Part shown: piece by piece, positions 1 through 5,987 of the stretch
How the letters are laid out: each line of letters opens with the position of its first letter
Numbering within the stretch: the first letter of the stretch is position 1
Assembly: GCA_946479125.1 (NCBI GenBank)
Contig: CAMLET010000105.1
Location: 1 to 8,970, forward strand
DNA: 8,970 nt
Reading direction: 5' to 3'
Source of the DNA: an uncultured Flavobacteriales bacterium
Lineage (GTDB): Bacteria > Bacteroidota > Bacteroidia > Flavobacteriales > Crocinitomicaceae
Translations under genes and position numbers: made by a program
The notes under the pieces: generated by a model
What the model was told of the DNA's origin: nothing
Seen by the model: only the letters and a program-made list of their open reading frames with translations
The model's database searches: none

Positions 1-773
1 ATGGAAATATTTCCACCAGATGCACCTTCACCAAAATCACACGCTGTATTGGAATTGGCGAAGTAGCAATGTGCTCCACCGGTTACAGCAAAGAACTGCT
101 TGCAGGAAGAATTCAAAGCCTCGTAGATTGGAATATGGTGATCAACCGGAGGAGTTACTGCATCTTCTGTCCCGGAAAACACAACTGCTGGAATTGTGAC
201 ATTTGCTGCGGCTGCAATTGCTGAAGGATCAGTTTCTGCCGGAGCTAGTCCAACTAATAAATCAAAATCGGCATTTGGGTTTGAAGCCGCGAGAAAGGTA
301 GAACCTCCGCCCATTGAATGTCCCATAACAGCATTTTTACCATTGTAATGATCATACGCAAAAAATGATGGGACAGCACAGTCGGCTATAAAACGATTGG
401 CAATCACAACCAAATCTTTCCCAAAATCATCGTGAACCGGAGAGAAATTCCCTTCTGTTCGGGGAAATACAATGATGTAACCTTTTGGAACCAAATTTTC
501 CCAAATGTTTGCGTAAGCATCCCAGCCCATTACGAAACCGTGACCAAAGGTAATAACTGGTGAATCTGTAGCTGCAAATGCAGTGTTGTCACCCGCAGAA
601 ACTGCCGGATAATAAACTTCACATTGAATTTGTCGACCAGACCCACCACCACTTCCGTAGCCTCCGGTTCTTGCGGGATCATTGTAAGTAATTGTTTTGT
701 GGCCGATGGGGAACGGCTGCGCCCAGCTTGAAGCGTATACGCCCAAACTCAGCAGGAGTAGGAGTTTTTTCAT
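1..773 (-). CDS. Secreted alpha/beta hydrolase (chlorophyllase/PAF-acetylhydrolase-like), C-terminus missing
   Basis: I translated the minus strand from the ATG at 773-771 and found it open, without a stop, to the left edge (257 complete codons), so the 3' end is missing. Residues 1-18 (MKKLLLLLSL...ASSWAQ) form a Sec signal peptide. A Gly-rich stretch (about 37-47) precedes the hydrolase fold. The oxyanion strand/turn is TFGHGF (75-80). The nucleophile elbow is GHSMGGG with Ser153, the likely acid is Asp204 in SGTEDAVTPP, and the likely base is His235 in GGAHCYF, so a complete Ser-Asp-His triad is visible. FPRTEGNFSPVHDDFGKDL (103-121) resembles chlorophyllase-like hydrolases of Bacteroidota. 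It probably acts on an ester outside the cytoplasm; the substrate is unknown. Such proteins often carry a C-terminal type IX secretion sorting domain, but that part would lie outside the window. It is transcribed divergently from the AcpH-like gene. A carboxylesterase or lipase of another subfamily is possible. Confidence 0.88.
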   Translation of the reverse strand, partial: MKKLLLLLSLGVYASSWAQPFPIGHKTITYNDPARTGGYGSGGGSGRQIQCEVYYPAVSAGDNTAFAATDSPVITFGHGFVMGWDAYANIWENLVPKGYIIVFPRTEGNFSPVHDDFGKDLVVIANRFIADCAVPSFFAYDHYNGKNAVMGHSMGGGSTFLAASNPNADFDLLVGLAPAETDPSAIAAAANVTIPAVVFSGTEDAVTPPVDHHIPIYEALNSSCKQFFAVTGGAHCYFANSNTACDFGEGASGGNIS

Positions 774-789
774 AATTAATAGTTTGGCG

Positions 790-797
790 CAAATATA
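790..797 (-). promoter_or_regulatory. Putative Bacteroidota -7 promoter box for the secreted hydrolase
   Basis: On the minus strand this reads TATATTTG, a full match to the Bacteroidota -7 consensus TAnnTTTG. It lies 16 nt upstream of the hydrolase ATG, which implies a short leader of roughly 10-12 nt. No clean TTTG -33 box sits at the expected spacing; the nearest candidate is TTTT at 817-814, with a 16 nt spacer. The assignment is inferred from the consensus and position only. Confidence 0.45.
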
Positions 798-909
798 TCT
801 CCCAAACCAATAGAAAATTAATTATTCTAACGTTTTGTTAATTTATCAACATACTAAAAATTTATCAAACTGTTAAAAAACACACAATTAAGATTAAGAC
901 TAAATAAGC

Positions 910-917
910 TATTCTTG
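910..917 (+). promoter_or_regulatory. Weak candidate -7 box for the acpH-mltF pair
   Basis: TATTCTTG matches TAnnTTTG at all but one fixed position and lies about 40 nt upstream of the TTG start at 958. No convincing -33 TTTG is present at 19-21 nt upstream. The rest of the divergent spacer (774-957) is AT-rich, and I see no other structured element in it. Confidence 0.25.
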
Positions 918-957
918 ACAGCTATTTCATATCTTCAACATCAGAATTACGAAAGCA

Positions 958-1551
958 TTGAATTATCTAGGACACATCTATTTTTCGAAAGGCGATTTAC
1001 GTTTGGCAAAAGCCAATTTGTATGGCGATAGCGTAAAAGGTTCGCATTTAGAAAAATATCCCGAGTTCATTCAAACCGGAGTTCGCTTACACAGAGAAAT
1101 CGACAACTACATTGATCATCATCCAAAAGTGATGGAACTCATTCGGCTTATTCGTCCTGATTTACCAAAAATCGCTGGTGTTGCAATTGATCTCTATTTC
1201 GATCATTTACTCGCCAAAAACTGGAATCATTGGCACTCCAAGCCTATTGAGGGTTTTCTGGATGATATTCATTCCAACCTAAATAAGATCGACAAGGAAT
1301 TTTATAGCGACGATTTCAATTTCTTCATTGACAAACTCTGTGAAATGAAATGGATGAACTCCTATAAACTGGAATTCGGGTTAGATAAAATGTGTAATGG
1401 TGTTAGTCGGAGAATCAGTTTCGACAACGAACTAAAAAATGGATTATCTGTTTTCAAAAAACATGAAACCGCTATCACTCAAGTCTTCAATGAATATATG
1501 ACAGATGCAAATGAACATTTCAAGACCTACCATTTAGGAATAAAGTTGTAA
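958..1551 (+). CDS. acpH: Acyl carrier protein phosphodiesterase family protein (AcpH-like)
   Basis: This 197-residue protein matches the ACP phosphodiesterase family (ACP_PD, DUF479) over its full length; E. coli AcpH is about 193 residues. AcpH removes the 4'-phosphopantetheine arm from holo-ACP in the cytoplasm, counteracting ACP synthase. Family landmarks visible are the start MNYLGHIYFS (compare MNFLAHLHL in AcpH), NLYGDSVKG with Asp24, GVRLHREIDNYIDHHP (41-56, with His45, Arg46 and Asp49), and DLYFDHLLAKNW (78-89). These His/Asp residues are the likely metal-binding, HD-like active site. The start is a TTG: an in-frame TGA at 916-918 lies upstream with no ATG after it, and starting here aligns with the family N-terminus. 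No clear Shine-Dalgarno is visible. mltF follows after 13 nt, so the two are probably cotranscribed. The family assignment is firm; ACP hydrolysis in this phylum is inferred. Confidence 0.88.
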   Translation: MNYLGHIYFSKGDLRLAKANLYGDSVKGSHLEKYPEFIQTGVRLHREIDNYIDHHPKVMELIRLIRPDLPKIAGVAIDLYFDHLLAKNWNHWHSKPIEGFLDDIHSNLNKIDKEFYSDDFNFFIDKLCEMKWMNSYKLEFGLDKMCNGVSRRISFDNELKNGLSVFKKHETAITQVFNEYMTDANEHFKTYHLGIKL

Positions 1552-1564
1552 CTTTCCCATCCCT

Positions 1565-2995
1565 ATGAAGCGGAAAAAGTTACTTCTCCTTGGTCTAATT
1601 ACCCTACTCGTCTGTGCTATGGGCGGATATTTTCTTATCCGCAATACTGAACACGAAGACGAAAGAAAGAACCCGCTTGTAACAAACGACCAGGATCTTC
1701 CCGCAATTCTTAAACGAGGTAAACTGACTATTCTTGCCGAAAATGCTTCTACTTCTTTCTTTATTTATAAAGGCAAGAAAATGGGATTCGAATATGAAAT
1801 TCTCAGAGAATTTGCTGAAGACTTAGGAATTCCCCTCGACGTTAAGATCATCAACGACCTCGACAAAATGAACGAGCAGTTGAATAATGGTGAAGGAGAT
1901 ATTTTGGCCTGTAATTATGCTGTAACGCGCGATAGACAAGATATAGTTTCTTTCTCTGCGCCCTACTTTCAAACAAATCAGGTACTTATTCAGCGAAAAG
2001 TAAAAACTGGCGATGATGCTCCGGCTGCACTTATTCACGACCCAATTCAACTAGCTCAGAAGAAAATCTGTGTTTGGCCGGGTTCATGTTACTACAACCG
2101 ATTAATGAATCTTCAAAATGAAATTGGTGATACTATTTTCATTAAGCCAACTCAAGGTTATCAAGGAGTTGAAGAATTAATAGAATTAGTTGCTGATGGA
2201 CAAATCGACTACACAATTGCGGAGAAGAACATTGCATTGATCAATGAACGTTATTACGATAATATCGATGCATCGCTTGCTATTTCCTTCAAACAAAACA
2301 TTGCATTTGGTTTACCAAAGAAAGCTCCTTTATTAAAAAGACGTTTAGACAAATGGTTGAAGAAGTTCATGCAGAAAGAAATGTACTCCTTCATTAAACG
2401 CAAGTATTTCGAGCAAACCAATCAAATTTCGAATTACCAAAACGAAAATTTCAGTAGTAAACGCGGAGCAATTTCACCATATGATGCTGTTCTGAGAGCA
2501 GAGGCTGTTCGATATAATGTAGATTGGCGTTTGGTTGCTGCAATTATCTATCATGAAAGTGGTTTCGATCCGAATGCCCGGGCTTTTGGTGGTTCATACG
2601 GTTTAATGCAGTTTATGCCCGGAACAGGACCAAACTATGATGTTTATCCAAGTTCTCCTCCAGAAACTCAGATTAAAGGAGGAATGAAATTCGTGGCAAA
2701 ACTGAACAATTTGTACAGCAATATTCCAGCCGGACCAGAACGTAACAAGTTCATTTTGGCAACTTACAACGCAGGAACAGGACATATTCAGGACGCACGT
2801 CGTCTGGCACAGAAAAAAGGAATGAATCCAAACTTGTGGGAAAACAACGTGGCGAACATCGTTCTCAACCTTGGTAAACGAGAGTACTACGGCGATCCTG
2901 TTGTAAAAAGCGGTTCCTATCGTGGTCGACATACATATCATTACGTTCAGAAAGTATTAGAGCGATACGAGTTGTACAAAACCCTGGCAAAATAG
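1565..2995 (+). CDS. mltF: Membrane-bound lytic murein transglycosylase F (MltF)
   Basis: This 476-residue enzyme cleaves the MurNAc-GlcNAc bond of peptidoglycan, forming 1,6-anhydro-MurNAc ends, and acts in the periplasm. Residues 5-25 form a hydrophobic N-terminal anchor; there is no good lipobox. Residues about 48-282 are a solute-binding (SBP_bac_3-like) domain, with GKKMGFEYEILREFAEDLGI (70-89) and GEGDILACNYAVTRDRQDIVSFSAPYF (109-135). Residues about 303-470 are the SLT domain, with catalytic Glu331 in HESGFDP, GLMQFMPGTG (346-355) and ATYNAGTGHI (399-408), all typical of family 1 transglycosylases. Domain order and length match E. coli MltF, whose regulatory domain binds muropeptides. 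The ATG follows the acpH-like stop by 13 nt, suggesting a shared transcript. The TAG stop overlaps the start of a tandem heptamer array. The assignment is secure. Confidence 0.95.
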   Translation: MKRKKLLLLGLITLLVCAMGGYFLIRNTEHEDERKNPLVTNDQDLPAILKRGKLTILAENASTSFFIYKGKKMGFEYEILREFAEDLGIPLDVKIINDLDKMNEQLNNGEGDILACNYAVTRDRQDIVSFSAPYFQTNQVLIQRKVKTGDDAPAALIHDPIQLAQKKICVWPGSCYYNRLMNLQNEIGDTIFIKPTQGYQGVEELIELVADGQIDYTIAEKNIALINERYYDNIDASLAISFKQNIAFGLPKKAPLLKRRLDKWLKKFMQKEMYSFIKRKYFEQTNQISNYQNENFSSKRGAISPYDAVLRAEAVRYNVDWRLVAAIIYHESGFDPNARAFGGSYGLMQFMPGTGPNYDVYPSSPPETQIKGGMKFVAKLNNLYSNIPAGPERNKFILATYNAGTGHIQDARRLAQKKGMNPNLWENNVANIVLNLGKREYYGDPVVKSGSYRGRHTYHYVQKVLERYELYKTLAK

Positions 2996-3028
2996 ACTAG
3001 AGACAAAAGACTTAAGACAAAGGACTTT
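2994..3028 (+). repeat. Tandem heptanucleotide repeat (AGACWWA-like), five units
   Basis: The motif AGAC starts at 2994, 3001, 3008 and 3015, exactly every 7 nt, and a fifth variant unit (GGAC) starts at 3022. The other three positions of each unit are mostly A/T. The first unit overlaps the TAG stop of mltF. The periodicity is directly visible. I recall similar AGACTWA-type heptamers between genes in other Bacteroidota genomes, but cannot check copy number here. Confidence 0.75.
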
Positions 3029-3050
3029 TATAAGTTTTTGCCTTTTTATA

Positions 3051-3069
3051 CACTGATCCTGTCGAAGTG
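3051..3069 (+). repeat. Intergenic repeat-like element (CACTGATCCTGTCGAAGTG)
   Basis: This 19-mer has outer arms CACT and AGTG that can pair. It closely resembles the widespread intergenic element CACTGAGCxTGTCGAAGTG that I recall from many environmental bacterial genomes. It sits in the mltF-miaA spacer, and its last base is the G of the GTG triplet that opens the longest miaA reading frame. Recognition is from memory, not from a search. Confidence 0.5.
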
Positions 3070-3092
3070 TGATTTTTGACTTATCTTTAATC

Positions 3093-4013
3093 GTGCAAGA
3101 GATTATAGTGATACAAGGTCCAACAGCCAGTGGGAAAACAGCTTTGGCTGTAGAATTAGCCCAACATTTCAATACGGTTGTTATTTCAGCAGATTCCCGA
3201 CAGTTTTACAAAGAAATGTCGATTGGAACTGCGAAACCAAGCAAGGAAGAAATGCAGGGAATTCCTCACTATTTCATCGATTCACATTCTATTCATAACC
3301 CTGTTACTGCCGGAAGCTTTGAGCAGGAAGCTATTTCTCTACTTGAAAACAAATTAGCTCATTACGAAAAGATTATCTTGGTTGGAGGCTCCGGAATGTT
3401 TGTAGATGCGCTTTGCAAAGGTTTGGACGAAGTTCCGATAAACGAAGAAATTCAACAGCAACTTCGATTGGAACTGGAAGAAAAAGGACTGGAAGTTTTA
3501 CTTGTTGAACTTCACGAGAAAGATCCGAAATACTATGAGAAAGTCGACAAACAGAACAGCCACAGAATTATTCGTGCACTGGAAGTAATACGAAGTACCG
3601 GAAACACCTTTTCGTCACTGAGAAACAATTTCAACAACAAAAGAAATTTCACTTGTAAGTATTTTCATATTGATCACGAACGAGATATTCTTTATGAGCG
3701 AATCAATCGTAGAGTAGATTTGATGATGGAAGCAGGATTATTGGATGAAGTAATGAGTTTGAATCAATTTCGTCATATCAGTAGTTTACAAACAGTTGGC
3801 TACAAAGAACTCTTCGATTTTATAGATGGCAATTGTACACTTGAATTCGCTATAGACAAGATCAAACAGCATACACGAAACTACGCCAAACGACAAATGA
3901 CATGGATTCGAAAAAACGAAAACTCAATTGCATTATTTCCACAGCGATCCAATAACCTATTTTTAGACGTAATTCAGGTACTTGAAAATGAATCATCTAA
4001 AGATTTGGAATGA
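3093..4013 (+). CDS. miaA: tRNA dimethylallyltransferase (MiaA)
   Basis: MiaA transfers the dimethylallyl group of DMAPP to N6 of adenosine 37 in tRNAs reading codons that begin with U. Numbering from GTG 3093 (306 residues): the P-loop GPTASGKT is at 9-16, ADSRQFYKEMSIGTAKP at 33-49, GGSGMFVDAL at 98-107, QNSHRIIRALEV at 154-165, QTVGYKE at 233-239 and TRNYAKRQMTWIRK at 261-274. All are family hallmarks, and the length is normal. The frame stays open to a GTG at 3069, but those eight extra codons run out of an intergenic repeat, and the family normally begins only a few residues before the (I/V)xGPTAxGKT strand. GTG 3093 (MQEIIVIQGP) therefore fits better. No Shine-Dalgarno is visible for either start. 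The enzyme is cytoplasmic. Neighbouring genes suggest no shared pathway. Confidence 0.95.
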   Translation: MQEIIVIQGPTASGKTALAVELAQHFNTVVISADSRQFYKEMSIGTAKPSKEEMQGIPHYFIDSHSIHNPVTAGSFEQEAISLLENKLAHYEKIILVGGSGMFVDALCKGLDEVPINEEIQQQLRLELEEKGLEVLLVELHEKDPKYYEKVDKQNSHRIIRALEVIRSTGNTFSSLRNNFNNKRNFTCKYFHIDHERDILYERINRRVDLMMEAGLLDEVMSLNQFRHISSLQTVGYKELFDFIDGNCTLEFAIDKIKQHTRNYAKRQMTWIRKNENSIALFPQRSNNLFLDVIQVLENESSKDLE

Positions 4014-4061
4014 TAATTGAAAGCACCCACATCGAGTATTAATTTTAAAGAATTTCCTTTA

Positions 4062-4069
4062 GAATTTTG
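4062..4069 (+). promoter_or_regulatory. Candidate -7 box upstream of the ABC operon
   Basis: GAATTTTG, within AGAATTTTGCAC, matches TAnnTTTG except at the first base and lies 27 nt before the ATPase start codon. The surrounding 4041-4090 is very AT-rich and contains AGAATT three times (4049, 4061, 4083), so chance similarity is a real possibility. Confidence 0.3.
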
Positions 4070-4096
4070 CACTTTAAAATTTAGAATTAAATAACG

Positions 4097-4738
4097 ATGG
4101 ATATTTATTTTGAAAACGTAATGCCTCACCCACTCGCTTCAATCACTCACGCAAGTGATAGTATTTGGGGAAATTATACACATCTGAAATCTGGTAAAAA
4201 GATTCTTCTGAATGCATCAAGCGGAAAAGGAAAATCAACTTTCTCAATGACGGTTTTTGGAGTTCGTTCTGACTATGATGGAGTGATTCGTTATAACGAT
4301 CAGGACATCAAAACACTTTCGGTAGACGAATGGGTTCTTATCCGTCAAAGAGAGATCTCAACTGTTTTTCAGGATTTACAACTCTTCCCGAATTTAACGG
4401 TAAAAGAGAATTTATTGCTGAAGAATTCACTTACCGATTTCAAATCTGAAGCAGAAATCAGAGCTTTAATTGATCTTTTTGGAATCGATTTCAAATGGAA
4501 CGAACGTTGTGGATTATTGTCGATGGGACAACAACAACGTGTTGCAATTGTTCGCGCTTTATGCCAACCTTTCAGCTGGATTATTTTGGATGAACCTTTT
4601 TCGCACCTGGATGAAAACAACAGCGTGAAATGTTTAGACGTAATTGCAAAAGAATGTGACAAACAAAATGCTGGTTTCGTATTAACATCTCTTGATGACG
4701 ACAACCGTTTCGCTTACGATTACGAACTTAAACTCTGA
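4097..4738 (+). CDS. ABC transporter ATP-binding protein, LolD/MacB-like, divergent
   Basis: This 213-residue nucleotide-binding subunit is compact, as in the LolD/MacB/FtsE class. Motifs in order are Walker A NASSGKGKST (39-48), Q-loop VFQDLQLFPNLTVKENL (90-106, Gln92), signature LSMGQQQRVAIVRAL (141-155), Walker B WIILDEP (161-167, Glu166) and D-loop SHLD (169-172). Three positions depart from consensus: the first Walker A Gly is Ala40, the signature is LSMGQ instead of LSGGQ, and the switch-His position appears as Ser198 in VLTSLDDD. The sequence before Walker A is also unusual (SIWGNYTHLKSGKKILLN). I recall related Bacteroidota ATPases with NAPSGTGKTT-like Walker A, so this is probably a lineage trait and not decay. 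The ATG is 3 nt before the permease gene's start, so the two are one operon. Cargo is unknown; lipoprotein or envelope-substrate export is plausible by family. Confidence 0.9.
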   Translation: MDIYFENVMPHPLASITHASDSIWGNYTHLKSGKKILLNASSGKGKSTFSMTVFGVRSDYDGVIRYNDQDIKTLSVDEWVLIRQREISTVFQDLQLFPNLTVKENLLLKNSLTDFKSEAEIRALIDLFGIDFKWNERCGLLSMGQQQRVAIVRALCQPFSWIILDEPFSHLDENNSVKCLDVIAKECDKQNAGFVLTSLDDDNRFAYDYELKL

Positions 4739-4741
4739 GTC

Positions 4742-5923
4742 ATGTTAAAGCAATTATTATTCAGATTTCAGGATCGCAAGCAATTATACATTGCAGTTGG
4801 CGGTGCATTTTTAGGAATGAGTTTCCTTATTACTTCCATTCATTATCTCATTCAGGTAAACGAGTTTGGTGAAGGAGCTGATGTTCTTGGTCCAAATACA
4901 ATTATCGTCGGTAAAAAGGTGTCGAATGCAAATACATTGATGCTTGCGAAGACCGAATTTACGGAACGTGAAATTGAACAATTGAAACAAGAACCAGGCG
5001 TTTTAGATGCTCGACCGGTTATTTCAAACAACTTTGACGTTTCTTTCGAGACTGCTGACCCTTCACTTCCACGCTTCCGTTCAAACGTTTTCATTCAAAC
5101 GGTAAACAAAGAATTCATCGATGTGAAAACGGATAAATGGGAATGGAAACCAGGTGATTCAATTGTTCCTCTAATTATGCCACGTGAATTTCTGGTGATG
5201 CTAAATACTTACGCAAGTGCCAACGACATTCCACAGATCAGCGACGAGATTGCCATGAGTGTTGGTTTCAAATTCACACTTCAAAACGATACGTTGAAAG
5301 AATGGATGAACGTTCGTATTGTAGGATTTACGAATGAAATCAGCTCTATGCTTGTTCCGGAATCATTTATGCAATGGGCGAACGAACGCTATGGAAAATC
5401 AGAACCTATGAAAATTACTCAGGTGATGATCTCAGGTGAAGAAAGCAGCTTTGGTTTGATCGAAGAAATGATGAAAAATCGTCATTACGAGTCCAAAAAA
5501 TCGCAAGCCGTTATCGGTCGACTAAAAAGTATTGTAAGTACATTGATCTTAGTTGTACTTGTTATTTCTGTAATTGCAGTTTTACTAAGCGTTTTGGTGC
5601 TTATTCAATACTTACAATTGCTGATTACGAGAAACGCATATGAAGTAAGAACACTTTTACGCTTAGGATATCATCCGAAAGTACTGATCAGGCAGTTCTT
5701 CATTTATTTTACCAAAGTATTCGGAATTGTTGCCGTACTCAGTCTGGTAGATTTCGCGCTATTAAAATATTACTTAGATGGCGTGTTTGTAGAAGGCGGA
5801 TTGTATATCGGAACCAATTTTACTTTGATGAGTATATCAGCGCTTTTGCTAGCTTATGGTATATTCGCAATCACAAGTTATGTAAGTGCTAAAAGAGGCA
5901 TTTCAAACGCAAACAACGGTTAA
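4742..5923 (+). CDS. ABC transporter permease, FtsX/MacB/LolC-like
   Basis: This 393-residue inner-membrane subunit partners the ATPase encoded 3 nt upstream. The topology is that of type VII (MacB/LolCDE/FtsX) permeases: one N-terminal membrane helix (about 15-37), a large extracytoplasmic domain (about 40-260), then three helices (about 264-293, 319-340 and 358-380). The FtsX-like C-terminal region includes the cytoplasmic segment NAYEVRTLLRLGYHPKVLI (298-316), the usual contact region with the ATPase. In this class ATP hydrolysis drives movement of the periplasmic domain (mechanotransmission) and does not move cargo through a membrane channel. No second permease or membrane-fusion gene is adjacent, so a homodimer is inferred. 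It could serve lipoprotein sorting, efflux or cell-wall hydrolase control; the sequence does not decide. The next gene starts 64 nt downstream with its own -7 box. Confidence 0.88.
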   Translation: MLKQLLFRFQDRKQLYIAVGGAFLGMSFLITSIHYLIQVNEFGEGADVLGPNTIIVGKKVSNANTLMLAKTEFTEREIEQLKQEPGVLDARPVISNNFDVSFETADPSLPRFRSNVFIQTVNKEFIDVKTDKWEWKPGDSIVPLIMPREFLVMLNTYASANDIPQISDEIAMSVGFKFTLQNDTLKEWMNVRIVGFTNEISSMLVPESFMQWANERYGKSEPMKITQVMISGEESSFGLIEEMMKNRHYESKKSQAVIGRLKSIVSTLILVVLVISVIAVLLSVLVLIQYLQLLITRNAYEVRTLLRLGYHPKVLIRQFFIYFTKVFGIVAVLSLVDFALLKYYLDGVFVEGGLYIGTNFTLMSISALLLAYGIFAITSYVSAKRGISNANNG

Positions 5924-5940
5924 TATTTTGTTAAAGGAAT

Positions 5941-5948
5941 TACCTTTG
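5941..5948 (+). promoter_or_regulatory. Putative Bacteroidota -7 box for the thioredoxin-like protein gene
   Basis: TACCTTTG is a full match to TAnnTTTG and is followed by CACTT, with the ATG 40 nt downstream of its end. The implied leader is A-rich (AAAAAGGATAAAACACAAACC), typical of translation starts in this phylum. No TTTG lies at the ideal -33 spacing; TTTG at 5927-5930 is too close. It may allow expression independent of the ABC operon. Confidence 0.5.
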
Positions 5949-5987
5949 CACTTTGTCGACGTTATTAAAAAGGATAAAACACAAACC

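Noticed and set aside
2603..2941. Minus-strand open frame of 112 codons inside mltF
   Set aside because: It is antisense to the conserved SLT catalytic domain and encodes a Cys/Val-rich product with no recognisable domain.
3019..3045. Possible terminator after mltF (AAAGG paired with CCTTT before a T-run)
   Set aside because: The stem is only about five mostly weak pairs with a long AT-rich loop; it does not stand out from background.
3082..3089. TATCTTTA as a -7 promoter box for miaA
   Set aside because: It lacks the final G and sits 3 nt before the preferred start, which would place transcription initiation inside the coding region.
4369..4704. Minus-strand open frame of 111 codons inside the ABC ATPase gene
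   Set aside because: It is a shadow of the strongly conserved Q-loop to Walker B region.
5886..5987. GTG 5886 as the start of the thioredoxin-like gene
   Set aside because: It would overlap the permease gene and place 34 residues before a clear signal peptide; ATG 5988 fits family and signal structure.
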